Assembly (NCBI GenBank): GCA_003427395.1
Contig: BFEA01000126.1
Location: 2,889,702-2,923,358 of the forward strand
Source of the DNA: Chara braunii
Taxonomy: Eukaryota; Streptophyta; Charophyceae; Charales; Characeae
Length of the DNA: 33,657 nt
Direction: 5' to 3'
The notes beneath the pieces are model-generated. The model was given only the letters and a program-made list of their open reading frames with translations, was not told the DNA's origin and did no database searches. The first letter of the stretch is position 1, and each line of letters begins with the position of its first letter. This document shows, in pieces, positions 19,857-30,145 of the stretch. Both the position numbers and the translations under genes were made by a program.

Positions 19857-19874
19857 CAGGACCTTGTCAGGATG

Positions 19875-20332
19875 TAAAATGAGATTCGCAACCATGGGCT
19901 GTGAGTATTTTACTATCTATATTAATGAGGTGAAAATTCGAGCTCTAGTAGATTCATGAGCGGAAATGGTACTTATCTCAGAAAGCTATGGAGGTCAGTG
20001 ACCTAACTATTGATAGACCTTCGAAACAAATACTAAGTAATATTGTTGGAGAACTCTTCGTGGCAGGGTTTATTGATAATTTGCCCATCAGGTTTGGGAT
20101 GATGTCAGTCGAGTTGTTGGGGTTCGTTGTACCAAACCTAGATCATGATTGTATTATAGGCATCCCGTTCTTGCACAAGATGAAAACGGTCCAGTTCTTT
20201 AGTCGTGAAGGGTCGTCCTGGACTGACTTACAAGACTCAGAGATTGCACAGGAACAAACCTTCATGGTCTGTATGTCCCATCACCACAAGCATAAGATAT
20301 CAACCAACTCAATCCGAAGAGAAGAGTGTTGA
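19875..20332 (+). pseudogene. Element 2 aspartic protease, active site destroyed
   Basis: One frame gives VKIRALVDS, then TGA at 19957 exactly at the glycine of the D-S/T-G active site, then AEMVLISES. After a frameshift near 19988, the frame to 20332 gives LLGFVVPNLDHDCIIGIPFL, the second conserved protease loop (hydrophobic-hydrophobic-G-x-P/S-F). The stop lies in the catalytic triplet, so no active enzyme is made. Normal role: cleavage of the polyprotein. Confidence 0.8.
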
Positions 20333-20543
20333 GAGGATGAGAAAAATAAAAGGGAAAGACAAACAAGAAGTCAAAGAGGAAGTCTCAGTCGATATCATTC
20401 AGATCTCCAAGATGATGAAAATTTTTGGCAAGCTCAAAGATGAAGATGGGCAAATTGAAGCATTTAAGAAGGCTGTTGAGACTGTCAAGGGTGGGAAAAT
20501 GAAGTTAAAGTTTGCATCAACTCATCATTTTTTAGGAAAATAG
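20333..20543 (+). pseudogene. Element 2 protease-RT connection
   Basis: A charged helical frame contains VSVDIIQISKMMKIFGKL and GGKMKLKFA. It matches in place and pattern the element 3 segment with VLSLSLNDVNKAMEVVAAHN and GEVKLIYRLPG. Function is unknown. Confidence 0.55.
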
Positions 20544-20557
20544 TTACTGGGTCAAAA

Positions 20558-21674
20558 ATGAAATACAAGCCCAAGGGGGTGAAGAAGAACCCGGTGGCGA
20601 TCTTAATAGAAAAAGACTATGACAATGCATTGGAAAAAAAAAGAAAAATTATTAAAGCATTAAGGAAATCTGCAAATTTGGGGAATAGGGTCACCAGGGA
20701 AATGTTTGAAACGATGAAAATAGGCTCATATCAATTTATCCTACCTAAAGAGAAGGAGTATATCTTCAAAGTGTATCAGGAGTTCTCTGGTGCATTCTCT
20801 TTTAATGATGAACAAAGAGGGCGGTTGAACGTGGATATAATCAAGATGGCAAAAATCTGGATAGTTGACCATATTCCATGAAATAACAGGGCAACCAACT
20901 ATGCCCTGAAAGAAGAGGCAGAAGTGGTAAAGTATCTTGACAAGAAAATTGTATTTAATGTTGTTGAACCTGCTGATGGACCGTATGCTAACCACTGGTT
21001 TTGCTTTTGGAAACTAGGGGGTGGATTGAAATGGATACAAAACTTTCAGAAGCTTAACTCAGTAACGGTACGTGATGCAGGTAGCCTTCCTAATGCTAAT
21101 CTCCTTTCTGGATCCTTTGCTGGTCGATGCATTTATTCCTTAATCGATTTATATTATGACTAGGATCAGTTTCCCATTGATCCCACTAGACGGCCAATGA
21201 CTGTCATGCACACGCCGAGAGGCCTCATTCAGATGTGCGTGGTACCTCAAGGCTGGACCAACGGTGTGGCAGTGGTTCAAAGGGATATGATCCAAGTCAT
21301 GCAGGACATCTCGCCTGAAATAACTAACCCTTATATTGACGATAATCCTGTGAAGAGACATATAGTAAGAGATGAGATTTTGGTTGCTAATGGAGTCAGG
21401 AAGTTTGTCTGCGAACATGCTGAAGGAGTAAGGATGGTCCTAGAGAGACTTCAGAAATATAACATGACTGTCAGTGGGCCAAAGTCCCTTCTCTTTCAAG
21501 CAGAGAGAACCATCTTGGGCTTTAGATGCTTCTTCAATGGTAGGAGTCCTGATCCCAAGAAAATAGATAAAATTATGAACTGGTCTCTGCCTCTCAAAAG
21601 AATGACGGATGTCAGAAGTTTCTTGGGTGTCTGCGGATTCTGAAGGATTTTCTTCCCTCATTTTGCTACCCCTT
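20558..21674 (+). pseudogene. Element 2 reverse transcriptase
   Basis: A single frame from 20558 starts with a basic linker (KYKPKGVKKNPV). Conserved blocks follow: SFNDEQRGRLNVDII, GPYANHWFCFWKLGGGLKWI, QKLNSVTVRDAGSLPN, HTPRGLIQMCVVPQGWTNGV, and the catalytic YIDD (21332-21343) in NPYIDDNPVK, then SGPKSLLFQAERTILGF. Internal stops are TGA 20879, TAG 21161 and TGA 21641; the first and last lie where element 3 has Trp, and 21161 lies at the Tyr of YDQFP. The frame shifts near 21670. The catalytic Asp pair is retained but the copy is interrupted. Confidence 0.9.
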
Positions 21675-22200
21675 GCAGAGCCTCTAAGAGAGATGGTGAG
21701 ACAAGGGGCTGACTTGTCATGGACAAAGAAAAAACAAGTTGCTACTGAAACCCTATAAGAAAAATTAAAGGACGGGGAAGTAGTGTTGGGGGTGTCTTTC
21801 TATAATGATGAAGAGGGGAGACCCTTCATCATCGAGGCAGATGGAGAACCGGTGACTCTTGGGGGTGTACTTATTCAAAATGATCAAAATGGAAAAAAGA
21901 GACCTCTGGGATTTGAGAGTATAACTTTTAATTCGACAGAGAGGGGACCCAGTTCAAGAAAAAACTATTAATCATCATCCATTGTCTCAGGTGTTTCAGA
22001 CACTACGTGCTTGGGAGGAGATTCATCCCAAGGACTAATGCATCTGTCATGATTGGTGTCATTAAAAAGCACCAGCAAGTAGATCGAAAAGTAAGCAGGT
22101 GGATTGCCTTTATTTGAACTTTTGATTTTAAGTTGGAAAAAATTCTTATTGAGAAGAATAGGGCAGATGGCTAAAGCCAGATTGAATGGAAAAAAGATGA
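21675..22200 (+). pseudogene. Element 2 RNase H
   Basis: The frame gives LAEPLREMVRQGADLSW, FIIEADGEPVTLGGVLI (the first catalytic Asp is in the D of EADG) and then, after a shift near 21947, KKKLLIIIHCLRCFRHYVLG, HQQVDRKVSRWIAF and LIEKNRADG. These align along their length with RNase H of element 3. TGA 22115 replaces Trp and TAA 22172 lies at the Leu of ADGLSR. Normal role: removal of RNA from the RNA-DNA hybrid. Confidence 0.85.
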
Positions 22201-22565
22201 AGATGAAGATATTAATCGCTTTATAGAAAAATCTGCCTATGTTGATAATTTTCTAAATGAGGAAGATGATGGAGATCATAAGGCCTCAAATTCCTATAAA
22301 TGAAACTTATGGCCTGAAGAGAGAGACAGTTGGGGACAAAACCCCGAAGCCTATGTTTATGAATTAATTCTTGAAAAAGAAGAGGATAAAGAACGAAACG
22401 ATTGGTATGCGAGAATCAGTGCAGCAGTTGTAGCTGCCCATGAAACCGGGGAAAGTTCTGGGTCAAAAGATGAGGAAGGAGTTGAAAAGAAAGAGAAAGA
22501 TGGAAAGGGAGAGGGAAAGATACCGTTCATCTTTGAAGAGTACGATGAGAATTATCATGTGATTT
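22201..22565 (+). pseudogene. Element 2 RNase H-integrase spacer
   Basis: Acidic, Glu/Lys-rich frame continuous with RNase H and integrase. It includes IEKSAYVDNFLNEEDDGDH, matching IEDTPPVDGFLDQEEDVRL of element 3, and FIFEEYDENY, matching FRVEEYDGIY. TGA at 22301 aligns with a Trp of element 3. It has no known enzymatic role. Confidence 0.65.
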
Positions 22566-23434
22566 GAAAGAAAATGAAAAGTGAACAACTAAAAAAATAT
22601 TACTGGAGAAATTCAAGAAAAAAGTTCAGATTGAAGAGAGGTCACATCTTCGTAGATGAGGGAAGGAACCTCTCTGGAAATGGAGGTTTGCCTCCACTAA
22701 GAGTTGTCTATGTGAAAGAAAAACAACTCGAAATAATTGTTGCTCTACATGAGGGGGTCGTTGGTGGCCACAAGGCTACTGAAGCAACCTACTCTAAGAC
22801 AGTCAGACTTTACTTCTGGTCTGGCATGAGAGACATGATTTACAAATTTTGTAAGTCATGTGTGCTATGTCAAAAAAGATCTACAACAAGGATGATTGAA
22901 CCTTTATTTCCCACTATTCTGGTAGAGCCGGGCAGACGGGTTCATCTGGATCTCATCACCATATCCTTGGGCAAGGGAGGAATGAGATATATACTGAACA
23001 TGAGAGATAATTTCTCTGGTTATGTTGAGGCAAAGACTTTGAAAAGGAAGACACCCGAACAAGTGGCTGATTGGATAGAGGAGATTTATCTCAAATATTC
23101 TTTTATGAGAGAGTTTGTCTCAGACAAAGTGTCAAAATTCAGAAATGAGATTGTAAGAAGAACCACTCTTAAACTGGGTGTCAGAATCTGATATGTAACT
23201 ACTTATCATCCTCAAGCAAATGCGCCAGTTGGGAGGGGTCACAGAACGCTAAAAAATTCGGTGGCTAAATGATGTGAAGGGAACCTCAAGAACTGACCAA
23301 AAGTATTGAGAGTCGCAGTTTATGCTAACAACATTACTGTTAAGAGAACCACTGGTTATGCTCCATTTACTCTTTGGTACGGTCGTTATGCTACTTTGTC
23401 TATTGAGAACATAATCAAGATACGGTTGAGTCAA
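22566..23434 (+). pseudogene. Element 2 integrase (H2C2 and DDE core)
   Basis: The H2C2 zinc finger reads ALHEGVVGGHKA, then CKSCVLC. The DDE core has Asp at 22949 (HLDLITI) and Asp at 23123 (VSDKVSKF). Exactly 35 codons later, at 23231, the expected Glu is Gly (NAPVGRGH). TGAs fall at 23189, 23270 and 23294, the last two on Trp positions conserved in element 3. Loss of the catalytic Glu plus stops rules out strand-transfer activity. Normal role: insertion of the cDNA. Confidence 0.9.
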
Positions 23435-23479
23435 GAGAGTGACATATAATATTTCATTTCGAAGTTACTTTAGATCAGA

Positions 23480-23878
23480 ATGAGACAAATATCAGAAGTT
23501 GATCAAGCAGTAATGGATGCTGCAGAGAGAACGACAACCAGCAAATTATCAGATCAAGAGAGGTGGAATAAAAAGAGATATATAAGGAAAGAGAAACTAA
23601 GAGTTGGTGACGTTGTCGTTTTATTTGACAGTTCTCTTGAGACTCAATGGACTAAACGGTTGGAGCCTAGATGGCTCGGTCCCTACAGGATTACAGGAGA
23701 AGCAGAGGGCAAAGTCTATCAGATTTCAGAGTTAGATGACTCAAGAGTTCATGACATAGTGTCAGGGTCAAGACTCCGTAAGTTCATCTTCAGAGCCCCT
23801 GACCTAGTTCCCACAATGACCGGGAAGAAAGGAAAGAAAGGACAGTCATCAAGTAAGAGGACAGGTCCAGAAAATTGA
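23480..23878 (+). pseudogene. Element 2 integrase C-terminal GPY/F domain
   Basis: The same frame as integrase continues past TAA 23447 and TAG 23471. This 132-codon stretch has LRVGDVVVLFDSSLETQWTK, then RLEPRWLGPYRI, the hallmark GPY/F module of gypsy integrases, and ISELDDSRVHDIVSGSRLR. The tail is Lys/Ser-rich and ends at TGA 23876. No chromodomain aromatic cage is seen. It corresponds closely to 32059-32289 in element 3. Confidence 0.85.
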
Positions 23879-24276
23879 GAGTAAGCACAGTGAGACAGCA
23901 AGACACTGAAAATAACTAAAGTTTGACAGACATTGATTATTCCTGCATTATCAGTCTAGTGAGTTAATTTTCAGCATGTCAGATTTTGACACGAGAGACT
24001 TGAGAAAAATCTTCCAGATGATTTACGTTCGTCTGTGCATCTGAATTAATTTTCCTCCAAAGACAGTAAGATCAAAGTTATTGATGCAGAGCCACAATCG
24101 ATCCATGAGTATCTAACCTCTGAGCAGGGAACAACTTTACAGTGAAAAGGGTGATGAGAGATCATCCTTCAGAATATTAATGCAGTATCCAGTTCAGAGA
24201 ATTCATGGTTGTAGCACATCAAAAAGTAACCAGTATTGATCCCTTATAATTAAGAAAGTTTGACAGGCTCAAGAAA
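23879..24276. other. 3' untranslated region of element 2; no gene seen
   Basis: AT-rich and without supported frames. A clear polypurine tract or LTR start was not found. Confidence 0.45.
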
Positions 24277-24602
24277 GTTCAGCTTTATCTGATCAAAGAG
24301 TTATCAGTAGAGAGACTACTTGCTGGCTAAGCTGCTTATCCGAGAAGTTATTGGGAAGGTGGGCACAAAGAGGTTCAGCCTTGTTTGACCAGAGAGTTGT
24401 CAACTGGGGACCTCGTGCCTTTTGGCTAAGTTGCCTACCTTCGATTTCAGATGAGGGAAGAGACCTCTTTGGAACCAGTATCTCTATGCTTTCTTGAGGC
24501 TGACGGGATGTCTCTTGGAAGTATTCTTAGATGAGGGAAGGAACCTCTCTGGGATCAACACTTTGTATTCCCTTAGGTTGAAGGGAGGTCTCAAGAGAAT
24601 AC
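24277..24602. repeat. Two sets of 80-96-bp direct repeats
   Basis: Set one: units starting at 24277 and 24373 (96 bp apart) share gttcagc, a gag(t)tgtca-type core and tggctaag(c/t)tgc. Set two: units starting at 24449 and 24529 (80 bp apart) share a 24-bp head and later ggatgtctctt/ggaggtctcaa words. The head of the 24529 unit is identical over 25 bp to sequence inside the integrase region at 22653-22677. Confidence 0.75.
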
Positions 24603-25851
24603 ATTGTCGGCTAATGCTTATTATTGTTCAGTGCCTCTTGGGACTCAATGGACGTCTCTTGAGAAATGTTTGTCCTGTTGCTTGGGGTATGGATTGCCCG
24701 ATTGCGGGATTTGAGGTGCTTATCTGATTGTCTTTTCTTGGGATTTTCTCTTCTCTAACCTAAAGATACATTGGTTGTCGGGGCTAGCCAGAGCCTTACC
24801 GCAATAAGTTGCAATCTGGTGGGGTCAGCAGGTCTCCGACGCGGGTGTCGAATTCTGTAATTGACTGAGGCTAAGACTCCGGGGGTCTGGCCAGTGAGGT
24901 CAAAAGGGGTCGGCTGGAACCCTACCGCATTCAGAGGATGCAATCTCAGTGAGGTTCGCCAGAGCCTGGAATTGTGGTTAGACCGGGTCCCATTTTCAAA
25001 AATCTGGACGGGGCAGCCAGCGCTCTAAGCCAAAAACTGGTGGCTGAGCCGGTCCCCCGACCGCAGTGGTCAAATCCGGGTACGAGACAGTTTGACTTAC
25101 GGGAGGTCTACTGTCATAGGGTGACCAGACCCGCTGTCGATGCGAATACCCTTACAAGGGTATCCGCCCTGTTTTTTTGCAAGTGACAGGAAAGCTCGGT
25201 TAACCTGGATTTTGAGTGCCCGTGCCGGAAATGCGAGGGTCGTCAGTGCGTGGGCCACGGTCTGCCGTGTCTTGGTAGGGAGTATGTGGGCGAGCAAATT
25301 TAAAGCGCGCGTGTGATTTTTTCTGATTGAGTGGGCGGCCGGGGTAGCCGACCAGCCCAGACTGTGTGATGGGCTTGGTTAGAGAATGAAAGTTNTTTTC
25401 NGTCGGCGCGNGCGACCGGCGGTAGNACTGGCGCGCCAATAGGCATATGGGACGGCCACGGCGCGGGGTGGTAGGCCGACGCGGGCACCTAGGGGCCGTG
25501 GGTACAATTGTGGGCCGAGAGGGCGACCGGGCGGTCTCTTGGCCCGAAGCGCCGCGCGGTACCAACTTATATGGAAAGCCGCGCCTGCTGGTTACAGGCT
25601 TGGGCTTAGCCCTATCGGTTACGGTATTGGACTATTGCGACGGAGGAACGAGGATCGAGGCCAGCAAGCAACAGTGCAGGAGTAGTGGAGCACCGGAGAA
25701 ACTGAGGGGTTGAGGGTCCTGCAGGACTATCCCCCTTAGTTTTGCTGGGGGAGTCCAAGCGCGGGCCCGCCTTGTAGGGTCGGGGAGCTGATGGGGGGCC
25801 CCGTCGTTCGTCCCCGATAGATCCTTCGTGGTATGTTGGGTCAGGGTTTGA
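24603..25851. other. AT-rich to GC-rich transition, possible 5' region of element 3
   Basis: Composition changes from AT-rich to GC-rich between about 24730 and 24900. An imperfect repeat (ccttaccgca...ttgcaatct against ccctaccgca...tgcaatct) lies about 125 bp apart near 24794 and 24920. Four single Ns are at 25395, 25401, 25411 and 25426. An LTR is expected here but I could not define it, and no primer-binding site was recognised. Confidence 0.4.
25146..25163. other. Perfect 8-bp inverted repeat
   Basis: ATACCCTT and AAGGGTAT flank a 2-base centre, with a seven-base T run shortly downstream (about 25171). It may form a hairpin or be a protein-binding palindrome; neither is shown. Confidence 0.5.
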
Positions 25852-27744
25852 CTTAGTTCTAATTTTAATTTTCGGGTATCTGGCTGGTTGGATCTGACAG
25901 AGCAGGCGCTGGTAGGGCTGTTAGATGAGGTCAAGCTCCAGCGGGTCCTAAGGTACGTCCTGCATAGTCACCATCGGGAAGTAAGCAAGGTCGTGGATGC
26001 CACCAATGGCAGTTGGACAAAGTTTGGGGACCTGATGCGGAGGAAGTATAGGCTGGGGGATGGCCTGTTGATCATGGCCGACTTGGAGGCCATGAATAAG
26101 GAGGACTTCTCTACCATTGGGGCGTTCATGCACGAATTTAAGAAAAGGGCGAGGAAAGTGCACGGGCTTTTGGAGGAGGCGCAGTGCGCCACATTTCTAG
26201 GATTGCTTACGGGCTCGGAGGCTGCAAAATTGACAAAGCATGGGGAAGGGAGTGAGAGGCTCACCTGGGCAACTATTGACAAGGGAGTGGAAGAAGGGAG
26301 TCTGGACCAGGTGGAGCAGCACATAATGAGGCTGCAAAGGCGTAAGAGGAAGGAGAGGGATGCTACCGCATCCGGGACCCCAGGGGTGAAGAGAATCGTC
26401 ACGGACGTGTTGGCAGCACTAGGGTATGACAATGAAGCAGAAATACAGAAAAGAGGGGTGATAGTGGCCCAAGGCCGGGCGTAAGGGGCAGTGGATGAGG
26501 AGGCTGGGCAAGAAGATTATGGCGGAGGGGAGACGGGTTCCCAAGCCCTGACTAAGGCCCAGAGGAAGCAGCGCAACCTGCTGCTGGGAGGGCATGGGTC
26601 AGGGAAGGGGCAGGTTCCCCAAGCCATTGCCGCATCACCGCCTGGCGCCGCGGCCGCGCCAGCACCAGCAGGACCATCACACATGGGGCCGCCATCGGCT
26701 TGCCGGCACTGGGTGCCGCGTTGTCAGTCCGTGCCCTGGCCCAATTGCAACCATTGTGTCTCGTGTGGAGGGAGTTAAGCCCACACGGGACACATGGTCC
26801 CCTATGCGGGCCCATCGGCAAGTATGGGCCCCCCGAGCTACCCAGCGACTCAAGGCCAGCCTGTGGCACAACCGCCGCCCTCCCAGCAGGCCTCGCAAGC
26901 TAGTGTGGCCGGGGGAGGGAGTCAAGGACAAGGCGGGCAAGGCAATGGGGGTAGGGGCCAAGGGGGTCGAGGAGGGGGTGGCCGGGGGCGAGGAGGAAGT
27001 GGTGGGGGCCGTGGGGGAGGTTGGAATGGTCAAGGGGGTCAGAACCAAGGTGGCCAAGGCAGCCATCAGGGGGGCCAAGCGTATGGGAGGTCCCGCTTCG
27101 ATTGGCGGAATGCAACCTGCTGGCATTGTGGCGAGGTGGGCCACACTATACGGTTCTGTCAGCAGCGGCGGGACGATGAGCTGGCGGGGTTGATCTCCTC
27201 ATGTATGGACGGGGACGTATACGATAGGTGGGGGAAGCACATTGATCCCAAGACCCCGGGAGGAATCAGGCAAGAGACCCTCAAGTGGGTGGCGGCAGGG
27301 CCACCGACCGCCTCAGCAATGTTCAGAATATGGCAAAAAAGGGAGGATCCGGGTGTGAGGGTCGAAGAGATTGTGGACGGGAGTGAGGAGGTGACTCAGC
27401 GACTAAGGGCCGGGACTATACAGGAAGAACATATAATCGTTGAGTCAGACGACGAAGGGTTAGAGGTAGCAAGAGAGTCAGCCTTGACCATTCTGGAAAG
27501 GATAAAGGATCTGCTGGCAAAGATAGGCAAATATCAGGAAAAGTTGAGGGTGATATGTGCTGAGGCCCTGGAATGGGAAGCGAACCTCCCGGAGGTGATG
27601 CTCTATGGGTCGGGCCCGAAGTCGTCATCAGGTCCATAAGGGTACCCAGGATTGGCGACGGCGGGGTCAGGTCCAAGGTCTGGAATGACCTTTAGACCCC
27701 CCACGTCGCATGGCGCACGCCGCATAGACCAGGAGCCAGAGTAA
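25852..27744 (+). pseudogene. Element 3 gag polyprotein with three in-frame TAA stops
   Basis: One frame runs from just after a TGA (25849) to TAA 27742, interrupted by TAA at 26482, 26776 and 27637. The capsid-like part has helices including WTKFGDLMRRKY and IGAFMHEFKKRARKVHGLLE. A Pro/Ala/Gln-rich linker and a Gly/Gln/Arg-rich RNA-binding stretch (about 26920-27090) follow. A perfect CCHC knuckle, CWHCGEVGHTIRFC, is at 27118-27159. No ATG lies near the start and the usual capsid N-terminus is missing, so the 5' end is probably lost or spliced. Role: particle formation and RNA binding. Confidence 0.85.
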
Positions 27745-28966
27745 AGCTACTACGAGTCAGGGACTTGGTCAGGCACCTAACCAAGCACCTCCTCGGAGGG
27801 AGCCTAAGCCCGAACGAAGGAAGGAAGTGGTAGAGGTTCAGGAAGAGGAGGATGAGGGTGATGACGAAGAGGATGAGAGGCTCCGCCAGGAAGAGGACCG
27901 GCGAGCGGAGCAGAGGGCCAAGAAGAGAGGAACTCAGGGAGAAGCAGAACCGAGCCTGCGCGACGGCGCCCCAAAGAGAAAGAAGTACGCGGTCCGGCTG
28001 GAGGAGGGCTTTGACGTGGAGCGAATGGTGGACAAGCTCCTGGAAGGCCACAATGATTTGATGAACCTAAAGGACATCTTGGCGTCGGCGCCAAGGCTCC
28101 ATGGCGAGCTGAAAGAGCGACTCTCACGAAGGTTAGTGCCCAACGTCCACCTGAGCTCAATTCTGCCTAGGGAGATAAAGTGGACAGAGGCGGGCAATAG
28201 GATGGATTGGAAATGTGCGGCGTGCGGGTTGGTGGATTTGAAGGTGAGGGACCAGCCGAGCATTGCAATGGTGGATATGGGCGTTGAGATGAATATTATT
28301 CGGGACCGAGATGCGACCATGCTAGGGCTGGAAGTTGACCATTCGGATCACGGGGTGCCGCATGGCGCCAACTGTAAGGCAATTTTCTGCGGCACCGCGT
28401 CTAACGTGATGGTGGAAATTGGGAGGGTAAGGGCGCGAACGTGCTTCTTCGTCATGCCCGATGTCGATCACCCTATCCTTTTGGGGAGGTCGTTCCTCTG
28501 CCGGACGGAGACTTTGGTCTTCAATAGGCATGAGGGGACGATGATCCTGGCCCTATCTGATCCGACCTGCGGGAATTACGAGATCATAAAGTGCCGGAAC
28601 ACAGGACCCGGAAGAGGGCGGAACAGGCTCAATCTCGGCTCCTTTACCTACGAAGAGTCTGAGTACGCGCGACAAAGACTCCGGGAGGAACAAGAGGGGG
28701 AAGGAGCATGCGAGGTATTGTCCCTGAGCCTTAACGATGTGAATAAGGCAATGGAGGTGGTGGCGGCGCATAATATGGTGGACCCTGAAGCTATAAAGGC
28801 ATTGAGGGAGCAGGTCCTGGAGAGCCCTCAAGTGGGAGAAGTGAAACTCATCTATCGACTTCCGGGAAGGAAGGGGGACCCGGCGATGGCCCAGGCCCGA
28901 ACGACGAGTCGGCCTTTTTTTGGGGAGGGCTTAAGCAGGGCTCCCAAAGGCGGTACAAGACCGTAG
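27728..28966 (+). pseudogene. Element 3 pre-protease region, aspartic protease and connection
   Basis: The frame opens at 27728, overlapping the end of the gag frame by 17 bases. A highly acidic Glu/Asp segment comes first, then the pre-protease helix (DILASAPRLHGELKERL), then the protease. The active site is VDMGVEMN at 28271-28294: the catalytic D-S/T-G reads D-M-G. The second loop is DVDHPILLGRSFL. The connection (VLSLSLNDVNKAMEVV) follows. The Met in place of Ser/Thr probably kills the enzyme; an ACG-to-ATG transition would explain it. The frame ends at 28966 after a T7 run where the next frame takes over. Confidence 0.85.
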
Positions 28967-30140
28967 ATAAGAAGTGTCGCCCAGTCCCCGTACTTGTTAC
29001 AGAGGATGAAGAGGCCTATCATGAGCGGGAGCGGAGACTGATCAGACGAATGCGGGAGCGTGCGCAGGCAGGGCCGTGCCGTATTAATGATGAGAATGAG
29101 GAAGGGCTGATAATTGGCGAGCCCGACTTCCTCTCACCCCAGGAGAGAACCTTGATGGTGGAGACCATGAAGAGGAGGCATTGCGCGCATGCGTTTAACG
29201 ATGACGAGCGTGGGAGGTTGGACGTGGATAAGATCCCAATGATACGAATCCATACCGTCCCACATGAGCCGTGGAATCTGAGGGGCGCGCGATATCCGAA
29301 TCCGGATGAGGAAAAGAAGGTGGTGGACTACCTGGACGGAAAAATGCGGACGTACGTGGCAGACTACTCTAGTGGACCGTATGCCTTCCCTTGGTTTTGC
29401 TTCATCAAGCCGAACGGGACGCTACGGTGGGTGCAGGACCTGCAGCGTTTGAATGAGGTGACGGTGCGAAACGCAGGAGGATTGCCGAATGCGGACGCCC
29501 TGTCAGAGTCGTGCGCCGGGAACCCTATAATCTCACTTATAGACCTTTATTCTGGGTATGACCAGTTTCCTGTATACCCGCCGGATAGGCCGGTGATGGC
29601 AATGCATACGCCAAGGGGGGCTGATCCATATGAATGTGGCTCCTCAGGGATGGACTAATGTGGTGGCGATGGTGCAAAGGGACATGATTAGGGCCATGCA
29701 AACGGTTAGTCCACATATCACTCAGCCCCACATTGACGATTTGGCGGTCAAGGGTCCAAAGGAGGAGGAAGACGAGGTAATACCAGGAGTGAGGCGATTT
29801 GTCTGGAGGCGTGTCCAGGATGTCGATCAGGTTCTGGGTCTGCTGGAGGAGCACAACCTGACGGCGAGTGGCCCCAAGTCGAAGCACTGTATGAGGGAGG
29901 CCACGATTTTGGGCTTTGTCTGCAATGAGAAGGGACGGAGGCCAGATGTGAAGAAAACGAATAAGATCCTAGATTGACCAGTCCCCTTTCAGTCGATAAC
30001 GGATGTGAAAAGCTTCCTTGGGACCTGCGGGTTTTGGAGGAGTTTTGTGAAGGACTTCGCCACTAAGACGGAGCATTTGAGGAAGCTGGTGCGTCAGGAT
30101 CAGGAGTGGGTCTAGGGCGAAGACCAGGAGAAAGTTGTNG
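28938..30140 (+). pseudogene. Element 3 reverse transcriptase
   Basis: The first frame (to 29658) has RRYKTVDKKCRPVPVL, FNDDERGRLDVDKI, GPYAFPWFCFIKPNGTLRWV and SLIDLYSGYDQFPV. After a one-base shift at the G6 run near 29615-29620 the second frame reads MNVAPQGWTNVVAMVQRDMI, then HIDDLAVKG (29729-29740), so the catalytic YxDD is H-I-D-D; the Asp pair is kept. SGPKSKHCMREATILGF follows. TGA 29975 and TAG 30113 replace Trp residues that element 2 retains. Two Ns lie at 30139 and 30141. Confidence 0.9.
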
Positions 30141-30145
30141 NAAGG

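Larger units (their letters stand above)
18111..23878 (+). mobile_element. Element 2: AT-rich, heavily decayed Ty3/gypsy retrotransposon (gag-pol core)
   Basis: In order on one strand: gag capsid, CCHC knuckle, a conserved pre-protease helix, protease, connection, RT (PYIDD), RNase H, spacer, H2C2 and DDE integrase, and a GPY/F-type tail. The same order and many shared motifs occur in element 3, so the two are related. From 21947 to 23878 a single frame persists with nine stops, six of them TGA. The 5' boundary may reach the candidate LTR at 12819, and the 3' LTR was not found. Key residues are lost in protease and integrase; the copy is dead. Confidence 0.9.

Noticed and set aside
20558-23878. 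UGA read as tryptophan (alternative genetic code)
   Set aside because: TAA and TAG stops, a Gly-to-TGA change, frameshifts and lost catalytic residues occur in the same element, and TGG is still common, so decay is the simpler reading.
24494-24727. 77-codon open frame sharing DEGRNLSG with the integrase region
   Set aside because: The match comes from the shared 25-bp DNA word, not from a common protein domain; the rest is repeat and has no features.
25831-25905. Possible short intron (GTATGT...CAG) before the element 3 gag
   Set aside because: The upstream exon has no clear coding match and is closed by stops within about 40 bases; the join adds no recognisable gag sequence.
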